From: Rhodoblastus acidophilus
GTDB taxonomy: Bacteria; Pseudomonadota; Alphaproteobacteria; Rhizobiales; Beijerinckiaceae
Direction: 5' to 3'
DNA: 64,000 bases
Assembly: GCF_900187365.1 (NCBI RefSeq)
Contig: NZ_FYDG01000012.1
Span: forward strand, 1 to 64,000
Each line of letters begins with the position of its first letter. Position 1 is the first letter of the stretch. Under the pieces are notes generated by a model. It ran no database searches and was not told where the DNA came from. It saw nothing but the letters and a program-made list of their open reading frames with translations. Shown here one piece after another: positions 21,689 through 31,127 of this stretch. The translations under genes and the position numbers were made by a program.

Positions 21689-22699
21689 ATGATGAGAGAG
21701 TTCTCTAACTCCAGCGGCCGCATCGTCACTGTTTTTGGGGGATCGGGCTTCATCGGACGTCATCTGGTCCGCGCCTTGGCGCGAGAGGGCTGGCGCGTGC
21801 GCGTCGCCACCCGGCGGCCGGATTTGGCGTATCACCTGCAGCCGCTCGGCGCTGTTGGACAGATTCACGCGGTTCAAGCGAATATCCGGTATCCCCAGTC
21901 TCTCGCCGCCGCGCTGAACGGCGCCGACGCCGCCGTGAACCTGGTCGGCATTCTCGCGGAATCCGGCAAGCAGAACTTCGACAGCGTGCAGGCGCAGGGC
22001 GCCGCGGCGGTGGCCGACGCGGCGCGCAACGCCGAGGTGCGAAAGTTCGTCCATGTCTCCGCCATCGGCGCGGATGCGAATTCCGCTTCGGCCTACGCCC
22101 GTTCAAAGGCGCAGGGGGAGGCCGCCGTTCTCTCAGCCGTGCCGGGCGCGACGATCTTGCGCCCATCCGTCGTTTTCGGACCGGAAGATCAGTTTTTCAA
22201 TCGCTTCGCCTCGATGGCGCGATTGCTGCCCGCCCTGCCCCTGATCGGCGGCGGCGCCACCAGGTTGCAGCCCGTTTACGTCGGAGATGTCGCCGCGGCC
22301 GCCTGCCGGCTGCTGGCCGGCGCCGGTAAGCCGGGCGCGGCTTACGAGCTTGGCGGACCTTCGGTTCGCACCATGCGCGAGATCATGGAATTCGTGCTTG
22401 CGGTGACGCAGCGGAACCGGATTCTCGCGCCGATGTCGTTCGGTCTCGCCTCGACGATGGGCGGCTTCGCGGAGCTTGCCAACAAGCTGCTGCTGGGGTT
22501 GCTGCCGGCTGAATTTGTGTTCACGCGCGATCAGGTCGAACTGCTCAAGGTGGACAATATCGTCTCCAAGGCGGCCGAGGCCGAAGGCCGCACCTTGCAT
22601 GGCCTTGGGCTGGCGCCGGAATCGATGGAGGCGATCGTTCCGAGCTATCTCTATCGGTTTCGCAAGAGCGGCCAATTCGCGGACGAGCGGACCGCCTGA
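21689..22699 (+). CDS. NDUFA9-like NAD(P)-binding protein (atypical SDR)
   Basis: A 336-residue atypical short-chain dehydrogenase/epimerase-fold protein of the complex I NDUFA9 family. The dinucleotide motif is VFGGSGFIGRHLV near the N-terminus; then VGILAESG, KFVHVSAIGA and LRPSVVFGPEDQFFNR follow, all typical. The usual Tyr-x-x-x-Lys is present as YARSK. In mitochondria the homologue is an accessory subunit of complex I; in bacteria the role is unclear. Start: ATG 21689 or 21692, both served by AAAGGCGGG; upstream in-frame TTG 21650 and ATG 21656 are less likely. Confidence 0.82.
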   Translation: MMREFSNSSGRIVTVFGGSGFIGRHLVRALAREGWRVRVATRRPDLAYHLQPLGAVGQIHAVQANIRYPQSLAAALNGADAAVNLVGILAESGKQNFDSVQAQGAAAVADAARNAEVRKFVHVSAIGADANSASAYARSKAQGEAAVLSAVPGATILRPSVVFGPEDQFFNRFASMARLLPALPLIGGGATRLQPVYVGDVAAAACRLLAGAGKPGAAYELGGPSVRTMREIMEFVLAVTQRNRILAPMSFGLASTMGGFAELANKLLLGLLPAEFVFTRDQVELLKVDNIVSKAAEAEGRTLHGLGLAPESMEAIVPSYLYRFRKSGQFADERTA

Positions 22700-22704
22700 T
22701 CCGC

Positions 22705-23379
22705 TCAGCGCGTTGGCCGCGCCGCCAGGCGCTTGTGCAGGCGAACCATGAACGCGACGCCGAACAGCGGCGTGACAAGGTTGACGACCGGCGTCGCGAC
22801 AAACACGGCTAGAATCAATCCGGCCGCATAAATCTTCAGGCTATTGCGCTCGCGCAGGTTTCGCACCTCCGCGACGGGGTGAAACCGCAGCGCGGCGAGT
22901 TCGAAATATTCGCGGGAAAACAAATACGCGTTCGCCATGAAGAAAATGACGGCGTTCACGCCCGGCAGCAGCCAAAGCCCGAAGGCGAGCAAATTGACCA
23001 GCAGAGAGACCGCCGAGAACTTGACGGCGAGCCAGATCGATTGCATCGCCGGAGCGACGGTCCCCTTCTGCCCGGCGGGATAGATGTTCGTCTCGACATG
23101 CTCCGCCAGTTCATCGAGAAAAAACCCGGCCACGAGCATCGACACTGGCGCGATCAGAAAGAGCAAGCCGACGAACAACCCCAGAGCCGTCATCACCTTG
23201 ACGATGAGCACCAGCCACGGCGCCGAAATCGAACCGGCGGAAATCGACAGGGCGAGGCGATCGAGGATCAGCCAGAGCGCAGCCAGGAATGCGAAGGTCA
23301 AGCCCAGCGATTTGAGCAGGACGCTTCGAAACGCCGGCGTGAAGATTTCCTTAAGACTTGTGATGGCGTCATCAAGCAT
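22705..23379 (-). CDS. EI24/CysZ-like membrane protein
   Basis: A 224-residue integral membrane protein with about four to six hydrophobic segments (around residues 20-45, 57-85, 120-150 and 175-200). The pattern LLFLIAPVSMLVAGFFLDELAE and the WLLPGVNAVIFFMANAYLFSREYFE stretch (in two parts) match the EI24 domain family, which includes the sulfate transporter CysZ. Substrate is not assignable. ATG 23379 (MLDDAITSL) fits the family start. It converges with the NDUFA9-like gene with 5 bases between the stops. Confidence 0.72.
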   Translation of the reverse strand: MLDDAITSLKEIFTPAFRSVLLKSLGLTFAFLAALWLILDRLALSISAGSISAPWLVLIVKVMTALGLFVGLLFLIAPVSMLVAGFFLDELAEHVETNIYPAGQKGTVAPAMQSIWLAVKFSAVSLLVNLLAFGLWLLPGVNAVIFFMANAYLFSREYFELAALRFHPVAEVRNLRERNSLKIYAAGLILAVFVATPVVNLVTPLFGVAFMVRLHKRLAARPTR

Positions 23380-23446
23380 AAAGGCTCCCGACCGGCGCTT
23401 TCGGCCCAAGCGGTCAAAGACGATAGTGATTGGACATTGAAAGCGG

Positions 23447-23914
23447 TCAGGCGGCGTCCGACGCCCGGCCTGAATGCGTCAGCAGCGCATAGAGCGCGGA
23501 GGCTTCCCGCGTCGCGCGAATCTTGTTGACGGTCGCGGGATTGCGGAGAACGCGCGCGATGGTCGCGAGCGCCTTCAAATGATCCGCGCCTGCGGATTCC
23601 GGAGCGATCAGGCCAAAGATGATATCCACCGGCTGATTATCCAGCGACTCGAAGTCGATTGGCCGCTCCAACCGCGCGAACAGCCCAAAGATGCGGCTGG
23701 CGGTCAGCAGTCGTCCGTGGGGGATGGCGATGCCATCGCCGAGCCCCGTGGAGTTCAATTTCTCTCGTTGCAACCAGGCGTCGAAGATCTCTCGAGCAGG
23801 CAAGCCGGATATTTCGGCGGCTTTTTCGCTCAACTCCTGCAACGCTTGCTTCTTGCTGTTGACTCGCAAAGCAGGGATGATCGCGTTGGGAACGATGATT
23901 TGTTCTAGCGGCAT
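23447..23914 (-). CDS. ptsN: PTS IIA-like nitrogen-regulatory protein PtsN (EIIA-Ntr)
   Basis: A 155-residue EIIA(Ntr), end acceptor of the nitrogen phosphotransferase chain, which regulates potassium and nitrogen functions by its phosphorylation state. The phosphorylated His lies in GDGIAIPHGR. The late FGLIAPESAGADHLKALATIAR motif is typical. ATG 23914 was preferred over the ATG nine bases upstream because GGAA is correctly spaced only for the former. It follows hpf and rpoN on the same strand, the classic rpoN locus. Confidence 0.93.
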   Translation of the reverse strand: MPLEQIIVPNAIIPALRVNSKKQALQELSEKAAEISGLPAREIFDAWLQREKLNSTGLGDGIAIPHGRLLTASRIFGLFARLERPIDFESLDNQPVDIIFGLIAPESAGADHLKALATIARVLRNPATVNKIRATREASALYALLTHSGRASDAA

Positions 23915-24127
23915 TCGGATCATATTCCGTTACAGCGCCGAATGGGCGATTCTTTGGGCGTCACTCCCATTTCCGCCACTGAATTTTTCAGAGCGGAAAC
24001 CATGCCCACACCATCAGCATCCTGTCGCAAGCTGTACGCACGACCAGCCAAGCATACTACACGGAAGCGGGATGGTTGGCCATGTGTTCCAAGAACGCAG
24101 GGCCAACATCTCCGCATCCGGAAAATG

Positions 24128-24724
24128 TTACGCGTTCGAGGCGGGTTTCTCGCGGCCCGCGGGATCGATCCACCCGATATTGCCGTCGGATCGACGGTAA
24201 ATGACGTTCATGCGGCCCGTTGTGGCGTGGCGGAACGCGAGGACCGGCAGGCCCGTAAGGTCCAGCTCCAGCACGGCGGCGGACACCGACAGCACCTGAA
24301 GCGCCTTTTCGGATTCCGCGATGATCGCGGGCTTGAATTCGCTCTCCGAGGGTGCCTCCTCGGTTTCGTCAAGCGCGCTGAGCACGGTGTAGCGCACGGG
24401 TTCGGCCCCGGCGACTTCGCGCTGCTGCACGCCGCGATCCTTCAGCTTGCGCTTGTACCGGCGCATGCGGCTCTCAATGCGCGCCGCGGTCTGATCGAAG
24501 CTCGCGTAAACTTCCTGGGCGCGGCCCTCGGCCTGGATGGTGACGCCCGACGCAAGATGCAGAATGCAATCGGCGCGGTAACCCGATCCTTCGGGCTCGA
24601 TCGTCACATGCCCCGAAACCGAGCCGTCGAAATATTTCTCGGTGACGCTCTTCAGACGCTCGGAAACATGTGTACGCAGAGCTTCACCGATGTTTATATT
24701 TTTTCCAGAGATGCGCAAACCCAT
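24128..24724 (-). CDS. hpf: Long ribosome hibernation-promoting factor
   Basis: A 198-residue long-form HPF. The N-terminal S30AE/YfiA domain (about 1-100: MGLRISGKNINIG, then RIESRMRRYKRKLKDR) binds the 30S decoding centre. The C-terminal dimerisation domain (about 140-195: DLTGLPVLAFRHATTGRMNV split from VIYRRSDGNIGWIDP) mediates 100S formation. ATG 24724 gives the conserved start. It lies between rpoN and ptsN. Confidence 0.93.
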   Translation of the reverse strand: MGLRISGKNINIGEALRTHVSERLKSVTEKYFDGSVSGHVTIEPEGSGYRADCILHLASGVTIQAEGRAQEVYASFDQTAARIESRMRRYKRKLKDRGVQQREVAGAEPVRYTVLSALDETEEAPSESEFKPAIIAESEKALQVLSVSAAVLELDLTGLPVLAFRHATTGRMNVIYRRSDGNIGWIDPAGREKPASNA

Positions 24725-24852
24725 GTCACTTTTTCCGATAGAGACGCGTATTGCGTTGCCTAAGATCATCCGTTGCGCGCCGCTCGAAGCGGGCGGGCAT
24801 TGAACGAGAGGGTTAGAAGCCTAAGGCGGCGAAGTCAATGCCGGATGAGCCG

Positions 24853-26424
24853 TCATGCGGAACGCGCCGCTTGCGCCTGCTTGTCGCGCCGTCTCTCGAC
24901 AGAGGACGGGATTTTCAAGCTCTCGCGATATTTGGCGACGGTGCGGCGGGCGATGTCGATGTCGTGCGCCTTCAGCTTTTCGACAATGGCGTCATCGGAC
25001 AGCACAGCGTTTGGCGGCTCCGCGTCGATCATCTGCTTGATCTTGAAGCGGACGGCTTCGGCGGAATAAGCGTCGCCGCCGCCGTGCGCCGCGATCGAGG
25101 CGGTGAAGAAATATTTCAGTTCAAACATGCCGCGCGGCGTCGCCATATATTTGTTCGACGTCACGCGGGAGACGGTCGATTCGTGCAGCCCGACGGCGTC
25201 GGCGATATTCTTGAGGTTCAGCGGCCGCAGATATTCCACGCCCTGGGATAGGAAGGCGTCTTGCCGACGCACGATTTCGGTCGAAACCTTGAGAATGGTG
25301 CGCGCCCGCTGTTCCAGACTCTTGGTGAGCCAGTTGGCGGTCTGCAGACATTGCGACACAAAGTTCTTGTCGTCGTCGGCCGTATGGGTCCGGGAAACCC
25401 GCGCCGCATAGGCATGGTTGACCAGCACCCTCGGCAGAGCCTCCGAATTCAGCTCGATCAGCCAGGACCCGTCCCGCGCGGCTTTGACGATCACGTCGGG
25501 CACGACCACGGTGGCCGCCGTCGAGCCGAACGCCCTGCCCGGCTTTGGATCGAGCGATCTGATCTCCGCGAACATGTCGAGGATGTCCTCCTCGTCGACG
25601 CCGCAGGCCTTTCGCAGAGCTCCGAGATCGCGCTTGGCGACAAGATGCAGATTGGCGATCATCGCCTGCATCGCCGGATCGTATCGGTCGCGCTCACGAA
25701 GCTGCAACGCCAGACATTCCGCGAGATCGCGCGCCGCGATTCCCGTTGGTTCAAGGCTCTGGACCAGCGAGAGCGCGTGCTCGACCATCGCCGCTGGCGC
25801 GCCGAGACGCTCGGCGATGTCTTCGACTTTCTCGCGGAGATAGCCCGTCTCATCCAGGGCGTCGATGATCGCCAGGCCGATCATGCGTTGCGTCGCATCT
25901 GGCGTGACGATGGCGAGCTGACGCGCCAGATGGTCGGCGAGCGTGGTCTCCTCGGCGATATAGGCTTCGATATTGCCGGCTTCGCCGGAGCCTTCGCCGC
26001 CGCCCGTTCCCGACCAGGCGGTTTCCGAGATTCCCAACGAGTCGAGCTTGGCCTGATCCGCCGCCGGCGAGAGTTCCCGGTCCCCGTCGAAGGCGTTCTC
26101 GCAATCTGTCCCCAGACTTTCGGTCAGAGCCTGACTGGAAACCGGCAATTGATCGCTGTTCCAATCCGCTTCCTGGGGCTCGCCCGAGGAAAATTCGGAG
26201 GCCGCCTCCAGGTTCTGAACTTCCGCCAGAGCGTCAATGCCGGTCGCGGGTTGATCGGGCGTTTCCTCCGCTCGTTCGAGAAGCGGGTTGCGCTCGAGTT
26301 CTTCTTCCACAAAAGCGGACAGTTCGACGCTTGAATATTGCAATAGTTTGATCGCCTGCAGGAGTTGCGGCGTCATAACAAGCGATTGGCCCTGCCGAAG
26401 CAGCATTTTGGCGGATAAAGCCAT
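24853..26424 (-). CDS. rpoN: RNA polymerase sigma-54 factor RpoN
   Basis: A 523-residue sigma-54 factor. Region I is Gln/Leu-rich (LRQGQSLVMTPQLLQAIKLL), region II is acidic, the core-binding domain lies around 200-350 (LEPTGIAARDLAECLALQL), and the C-terminal DNA-binding part has VSRVTSNKYMATPRG and the RpoN box ARRTVAKYRE. It directs transcription of nitrogen, C4-dicarboxylate and other genes through enhancer-binding proteins. At 523 residues it is longer than the E. coli protein, mainly in the acidic region II. Confidence 0.96.
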   Translation of the reverse strand: MALSAKMLLRQGQSLVMTPQLLQAIKLLQYSSVELSAFVEEELERNPLLERAEETPDQPATGIDALAEVQNLEAASEFSSGEPQEADWNSDQLPVSSQALTESLGTDCENAFDGDRELSPAADQAKLDSLGISETAWSGTGGGEGSGEAGNIEAYIAEETTLADHLARQLAIVTPDATQRMIGLAIIDALDETGYLREKVEDIAERLGAPAAMVEHALSLVQSLEPTGIAARDLAECLALQLRERDRYDPAMQAMIANLHLVAKRDLGALRKACGVDEEDILDMFAEIRSLDPKPGRAFGSTAATVVVPDVIVKAARDGSWLIELNSEALPRVLVNHAYAARVSRTHTADDDKNFVSQCLQTANWLTKSLEQRARTILKVSTEIVRRQDAFLSQGVEYLRPLNLKNIADAVGLHESTVSRVTSNKYMATPRGMFELKYFFTASIAAHGGGDAYSAEAVRFKIKQMIDAEPPNAVLSDDAIVEKLKAHDIDIARRTVAKYRESLKIPSSVERRRDKQAQAARSA

Positions 26425-26588
26425 TGGAACTCACGAACCTATCGAGAAAACGGCCCGTTTCTTGCTTACACCCTTTTGTGTGGCGCGGCCAAGCAAAAAA
26501 TGACGGGCGGACCGACGGGAACGATCAGAGTTAACGCCGACAAATCCTTGTTTTTGGGGCGGCGACGCTGCGGCCGCGCCCCAAAGGA

Positions 26589-27305
26589 TCACAGCCTGAA
26601 GCCCTCTCCCAGATAGTGGCGACGCACATCCGGGTTAGAGACGATCTCGTCCGGACCGCCTTCGGTCAGAACATGACCGGAATGGATGATATACGCCCGG
26701 TCGATCAGGCCCAGCGTCTCCCGAACATTGTGGTCGGTGATGAGAACGCCGATGCCGCGCCCCTTCAAATGATGCACCAGATCCTGAATGTCGCCGACAG
26801 CGATCGGGTCGATGCCCGCGAACGGTTCGTCAAGCAGCATGAACGAGGGATTGCTCGCCAAGGCTCTGGCGATTTCGCAGCGCCGGCGCTCGCCGCCGGA
26901 CAGCGCGATCGACGGCGAATGGCGCAGGCGCTTGATGTCGAACTCCTCGAGCAGCGCTTCCAATTGCTGCGCCCGACGGCCTCGATCCGGCTCGGCGATT
27001 TCGAGAACGGCGCGAATATTCTCCTCAACGGTCAGGCCGCGAAAAATCGAAGCCTCCTGAGGCAGATAGCCGATGCCCAGCCGCGCGCGCCGGTACATGG
27101 GCAAGCCGGTGACGTCGTGCCCATCCAGTTCGATCATGCCCTTGTCTGGCTTCACCAGACCCGTGATCATGTAAAACACGGTGGTCTTGCCGGCGCCATT
27201 CGGGCCGAGCAGCCCGACGGCCTCGCCACGCCTGACGTTGAGGCTGACATCCTCGACGACGCGGCGCGCCTTATAAGCCTTGCCCAGATGGTGGACGTTC
27301 AGCAT
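26589..27305 (-). CDS. lptB: LPS export ABC transporter ATPase LptB
   Basis: A 238-residue ABC ATPase that powers lipopolysaccharide extraction through LptFG. Walker A is GPNGAGKTT, the signature is LSGGERRRCEIARAL and Walker B is FMLLDEPFAGIDP; the LptB-specific GIGYLPQEASIFRGLTVEEN is present. It lies between lptA and rpoN on the minus strand with only 12 bases to lptA. lptF and lptG are not in the window, as is usual. Confidence 0.96.
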   Translation of the reverse strand: MLNVHHLGKAYKARRVVEDVSLNVRRGEAVGLLGPNGAGKTTVFYMITGLVKPDKGMIELDGHDVTGLPMYRRARLGIGYLPQEASIFRGLTVEENIRAVLEIAEPDRGRRAQQLEALLEEFDIKRLRHSPSIALSGGERRRCEIARALASNPSFMLLDEPFAGIDPIAVGDIQDLVHHLKGRGIGVLITDHNVRETLGLIDRAYIIHSGHVLTEGGPDEIVSNPDVRRHYLGEGFRL

Positions 27306-27317
27306 CGCACCCGACCT

Positions 27318-27899
27318 TTACTGGCCGGCTCGAGAGCTGTTCTGGGCGCCCGGCTGCGGCCCCTTGTCGTTCGGAACAATCCTGCTTTTCACGCGCCCTC
27401 TGGACGAAACCACGGCTTGGCCGGTTTGCAAGTCATAGACGAGGTCATCGCCTTTGGTGATGTTTTCGCCTTGGGACAAGGAGACGTTTCCACTCAAGGA
27501 GAACTTGTTCTTCGCCTTGTCGTAGATGAGCGAATCGCCCACGCCAACCTGATCCTTGTTGACGATGGTGATGGGGCCGTCGCCCTTCATCCATTTCAGC
27601 TGCGAATTGGCGGCGTCTTGTCCCGGCTTCTTGGCGCCGCCGGCCTTGCTGTCGAACAGAATCGTCAGCACCGAGGCGTTCAGACGCGTATCCCCCTGAA
27701 CGACGACGACATTCCCGGAGTAGACCGCCTTCTGCTCCTTGTCGAAATAGTCCAGCTTGTCCGCCGCGATATTGATCGGCTCCTTGCTGTTCGAACCCGG
27801 CAGCAGCGCGCCGCCTTGCGCCGGCGCTTGCGCCCATGCGCCGGTCGTCAGCAGCAGAAAAGCGACTGCGACCCCGAGGCCTTTTCGTGAATGCGTCAA
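27318..27899 (-). CDS. lptA: LptA/OstA-family LPS transport periplasmic protein
   Basis: A 193-residue periplasmic protein forming the LPS bridge between LptC and LptD. Signal peptide residues 1-23 (ending AWA). The OstA domain has repeated beta strands: INIAADKLDYFDKEQKAVYSG (over two strands), LSGNVSLSQGENI and DLVYDLQTGQAVV. The C-terminal tail is polar. It follows lptC and precedes lptB with 12-base spacing. Confidence 0.92.
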   Translation of the reverse strand: MTHSRKGLGVAVAFLLLTTGAWAQAPAQGGALLPGSNSKEPINIAADKLDYFDKEQKAVYSGNVVVVQGDTRLNASVLTILFDSKAGGAKKPGQDAANSQLKWMKGDGPITIVNKDQVGVGDSLIYDKAKNKFSLSGNVSLSQGENITKGDDLVYDLQTGQAVVSSRGRVKSRIVPNDKGPQPGAQNSSRAGQ

Positions 27900-27911
27900 G
27901 GTCCGTTTTCC

Positions 27912-28619
27912 TTAGTTTTGGCGCACGGCGGCGCGGGCTTCCCCGTCGGCCTGCCGAAACGTCGATTGGACATTGCCGACGAAAGAAAGCTGCGCGCCAT
28001 TATCGCTCATGACAATGGAGTTGGCGCTGATCCACCCGTCGCTGAAAGTCAAAAGAACAGGATCGCTCGAGTTCATCGCGTTATTCTTGAAATTCATCGA
28101 CGCCTGATTCATGGCGAGCGTATAGGCCCCGCTTGTAATGCGCACATGCCCCGTCAGCAATAAAGTCTGGGCGTTGGAATCATAGGCGCCGTGATCGCCG
28201 ACGACCCGCGTCTCGCCGTCATCGGTCATGCGAAGCTTGGCGTCGAGCGCGGTCAGGTCCATCCGGCTGGGATCGCGTGGATTCTGGGTGCCAGACCGCG
28301 CGGTGACTTCGAACGGCCGGCCATCGCGCCTCACGCCGGTCAATTTGGGATTTTCCATCGTGATCTTGTCGCCGGACAGCCCGAGCCGATCGAGCTGCAA
28401 ATGTGCGCCCGGCGCGTCCGGCGTATGGAAATACGACAGCGCCACAAGGAGAACCGCGCCGCCGACGGCGGATCCCGTGATCGCGCGCCGGACCAGCCGA
28501 ACCCGGCTCGAATGGCGCGCGGCGGCCTTGAACGCTTGCTGGCGGCCCGGGAGGGCGCGCGGCAAGCCATCGTCACACTCCTGCGATTGCTGGCCCTGCA
28601 TGAATTCGCCCTGCGACAT
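27912..28619 (-). CDS. lptC: LPS export periplasmic/inner-membrane protein LptC
   Basis: A 235-residue LptC-like protein: a cytoplasmic N-terminus, one transmembrane helix (around VRRAITGSAVGGAVLLVAL) and a periplasmic OstA-like domain with LRMTDDGETRVVGDHGAYD and GHVRITSGAYTLAM. The start is uncertain: ATG 28619 (MSQGEFMQG) was chosen; an in-frame ATG at 28682 would add 21 residues without family similarity. It heads lptC-lptA-lptB-rpoN. Confidence 0.87.
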   Translation of the reverse strand: MSQGEFMQGQQSQECDDGLPRALPGRQQAFKAAARHSSRVRLVRRAITGSAVGGAVLLVALSYFHTPDAPGAHLQLDRLGLSGDKITMENPKLTGVRRDGRPFEVTARSGTQNPRDPSRMDLTALDAKLRMTDDGETRVVGDHGAYDSNAQTLLLTGHVRITSGAYTLAMNQASMNFKNNAMNSSDPVLLTFSDGWISANSIVMSDNGAQLSFVGNVQSTFRQADGEARAAVRQN

Positions 28620-28721
28620 GTTCGGCAAAATCCCCTCCGCCCAGCATTTCACCGATAGCACGACCCTTGAAGCGCTGGGCATGAATGCAAGCTGAACGGC
28701 GCCGCCATGCCCGGTGTGTCC

Positions 28722-29333
28722 TCAACTATGAGCGAAAATATCAGTATCGGGCCACCCCATCAAATCAAGCTCGGCGCGCATTGGCAAAAACGCAAAGCAT
28801 TGTTGCGCAATTTCAACCCGATTTTCACGCGCCAGCATGACGTCCAACTTGTTCCGAAGCGCGTGCAGATGAAGAACATCCGAAGCGGCATAGAGCAACT
28901 GCGCCTCGCTCAACTGACTCGCGCCCCAGTCCGAGGACTGCTGCTGCTTCGAGATTTCGATTCCCAGCAGCTCGCGCACGAGATCCTTGAGCCCGTGGCG
29001 ATCCGTATAGGTTCGCGTCAGCCTGGAGGCGATCTTGGTGCAATAGACGTTCCGGGCCCGCACGCCGAACGTCTTCTGCAGGACGGCAAGGTCGAAACGG
29101 CCGAAATGGAAGAGCTTGGTTACATCCTCCGACCTCAGCAGCCGCGTGAGATTGGGCGCCTCGGTCTGACCCTTTTCGATTTGAACCAGATCGGCGGATC
29201 CATCCCCGCTCGAAAGCTGAACGAGACAAAGGCGATCGCGATGCGGGTTCAACCCCAGGGTTTCGGTATCGATGGCGACCGAAACGGCCGAGAAACTCTC
29301 GGGGAGGTCGCCCTTATGCAAACGGATGGTCAT
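28722..29333 (-). CDS. RNase D-like 3'-5' exonuclease (DEDD, no HRDC)
   Basis: A 203-residue exonuclease consisting of only the DEDDy domain: VAIDTETLGLN carries the first Asp and Glu, KLFHFGRFDLAVL the second region, and AASDVLHLHALRNKL the third. E. coli RNase D also has C-terminal HRDC domains that are absent here, as in many alphaproteobacterial paralogues. ATG 29333 gives the usual start. It precedes lptC on the same strand, a common Rhizobiales arrangement. RNA trimming is the likely role. Confidence 0.86.
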   Translation of the reverse strand: MTIRLHKGDLPESFSAVSVAIDTETLGLNPHRDRLCLVQLSSGDGSADLVQIEKGQTEAPNLTRLLRSEDVTKLFHFGRFDLAVLQKTFGVRARNVYCTKIASRLTRTYTDRHGLKDLVRELLGIEISKQQQSSDWGASQLSEAQLLYAASDVLHLHALRNKLDVMLARENRVEIAQQCFAFLPMRAELDLMGWPDTDIFAHS

Positions 29334-29546
29334 GTGAGATCCCGGACAGAGCGGATGGGCGTAGCACCCCGCCTCCCAACCGGCAAGAGGCTGCGACGCC
29401 GGCGCCGGCGGAGCCTCCGCGGACGGCCTGGACCACAAGCAGCAGTTTTGATCGCCTTTTTCCGCAACTGTCTCTCAACGGCCACAGCCGCGCGCGCCGC
29501 ATTTGGCTAATGTGACGCCAAGATCCTTTCATTTCGTGACGACCTC

Positions 29547-30758
29547 GTGGCCAAGCCCTTCATCAATGCTGCTGATAAGACGTCGGCCGACGCCGCTCAT
29601 CTTCTGATGCGGCTCGGCCTGATCCTCGGATTCGTCATCACCCCGATTGTCCTGCTGACGTCCCAGCGGGCGATCTTCATTCTGAGTCCGATCGCCGCCA
29701 CGCTCATTCTCTCCGCCGGGGCGATGCTGTCGCCGCGCGTCATGCGGATCGCCGCGCCCTTCTCGTTTCTCGCCTCGCCCGTCGGGCTGGGGGCCGTCTT
29801 TCTGTCCATCTGGGCCGTCGCCTCCTTGACATGGACGCCGTTTCCTTCGGAGGCCGCGCCGCGTCTGTTCAAGATCGTGTCGACGTTTCTGCTCGTATTG
29901 CCCGTGGCGTCCGTGCTCCCCGTGCGCAGCCGGCCCGCCAATTTGTACGTCCTGCCGCTCGGCGTCGCCGCCGCCTCGTTCGGCGCCATCGCGCTGAATT
30001 TCGCAACGCCCGCGGCGAAACATGACGTCGCGATGAACGAAACCCTGGCGCGCGCCGTCACCGTCCTGCTGCTGCTGGCGTGGCCCGCCACGCTTGCGGC
30101 GATTCTGCGCGGTCGCCCCGCCATGGCGGCGAGCGTCGCCATCGTGGTCGCCGCAGCCGCCGTCGCGGTTCACGCCACGACAGCCAGTTTCGCCGCGCTC
30201 GCGGCGGGCGCGGCCTTCCTGGCGGCCAAAGCCGACAAGACCTCAACCGCGTCCTGGATCGGCCGGATCGGCGCCGCCAGCTTCATCGCCGCGCCGTGCC
30301 TGCCTTTGCTGCTCGGCCCGTGGATTGGCGATTCCAGCGGCAATCTCGCTTGGTTGAACGCCTGGCGCGACACGATCATGGTCGACGGCGTTCGCCTCCT
30401 GACCGGGCATGGTTTCAATTATGTGGCTTCCGGCTCCTCGCAAGGCTACCTCGGCGCGCTGACGCCGAAGACCGTGCTGTTCGAGATTTGGACCGATCTC
30501 GGAATCCTCGGCGCATTGGCGGGCGCGGCCTTGTTGGCCTGGGCTTATCAGCTGGCGGGGCGGCAATCGCCTAAGGCGGCGCCCTACTGGATCGGCGCGC
30601 TGACCTTCGTGACCGCTTTCGCCGTGTTCGGCGGCGGCGCGTTGCAACTCGGCTGGATCACCGCTCAGGCGCTGGCGCTGGTCGCGCTCATCCTGGCGAC
30701 GCGGGGAGAATTTCAGACCGCCCGCCCGACCGCGCCGCGTCACCACGTCCCGTCCTGA
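29547..30758 (+). CDS. O-antigen ligase/polymerase-like membrane protein
   Basis: A 403-residue polytopic membrane protein with about ten hydrophobic segments and a periplasmic loop around 285-315 containing WLNAWRDTI and LTGHGFNYVASGSSQG, the pattern of the Wzy_C/O-antigen ligase (WaaL) domain. Such proteins ligate or polymerise polysaccharide at the periplasmic face. No other surface polysaccharide genes are adjacent, so the acceptor is unknown. The start is GTG 29547. It converges with the ArsC-like gene, 6 bases apart. Confidence 0.68.
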   Translation: MAKPFINAADKTSADAAHLLMRLGLILGFVITPIVLLTSQRAIFILSPIAATLILSAGAMLSPRVMRIAAPFSFLASPVGLGAVFLSIWAVASLTWTPFPSEAAPRLFKIVSTFLLVLPVASVLPVRSRPANLYVLPLGVAAASFGAIALNFATPAAKHDVAMNETLARAVTVLLLLAWPATLAAILRGRPAMAASVAIVVAAAAVAVHATTASFAALAAGAAFLAAKADKTSTASWIGRIGAASFIAAPCLPLLLGPWIGDSSGNLAWLNAWRDTIMVDGVRLLTGHGFNYVASGSSQGYLGALTPKTVLFEIWTDLGILGALAGAALLAWAYQLAGRQSPKAAPYWIGALTFVTAFAVFGGGALQLGWITAQALALVALILATRGEFQTARPTAPRHHVPS

Positions 30759-30764
30759 CAGCCG

Positions 30765-31124
30765 TCAGGGCAGCAGGTCCGCGACGCGTTCCGCCGGGCG
30801 GCATAGCGCGACGCCCTTCGACGAGCAGACGATGGGGCGCTCGATCAGAACCGGCTCCCTGGCGATGGCTGCGAAAATCTCGTCGTCGCTCAGCTTCGGA
30901 TCGTCGAGGCCCAAAGCTGCGTAAGCCGGCGCCTTCTTGCGCAAGATGTCGCGAAGCCAAAGGCCCGAGCGGTCGAGCAGCCCCTCGATCTCGGCGCGCG
31001 TCGGCGGCGTCTTGAGATATTCGACGATGCAAGGCTCAATCCCGGCCTCGCGAATCGCCGCCAGCGCCTTGCGGGACGTTCCACACGCCGGATTGTGATA
31101 GATGGTGACTTCGAAGGCTGTCAT
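30765..31124 (-). CDS. ArsC-family arsenate reductase-like protein
   Basis: A 119-residue thioredoxin-fold protein of the glutaredoxin-dependent ArsC family. The active motif is NPACGTSRKAL with Cys14, and the later IVCSSKGVALCRP and LIERPI segments fit ArsC rather than Spx. No arsR, acr3 or arsB neighbour is present, so a role in arsenate resistance is not supported by context. It overlaps nothing and sits 3 bases after the ABC-F gene. Confidence 0.83.
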   Translation of the reverse strand: MTAFEVTIYHNPACGTSRKALAAIREAGIEPCIVEYLKTPPTRAEIEGLLDRSGLWLRDILRKKAPAYAALGLDDPKLSDDEIFAAIAREPVLIERPIVCSSKGVALCRPAERVADLLP

Positions 31125-31127
31125 GGA

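Noticed and set aside
26529-26588. A GC-rich hairpin after lptB as an intrinsic terminator.
   Set aside because: About nine pairs can form, but no T-run follows on the minus strand and the inner part mispairs.
30765-31124. An arsenic resistance locus.
   Set aside because: Only an ArsC-like reductase is present; no regulator, efflux pump or methyltransferase is adjacent.
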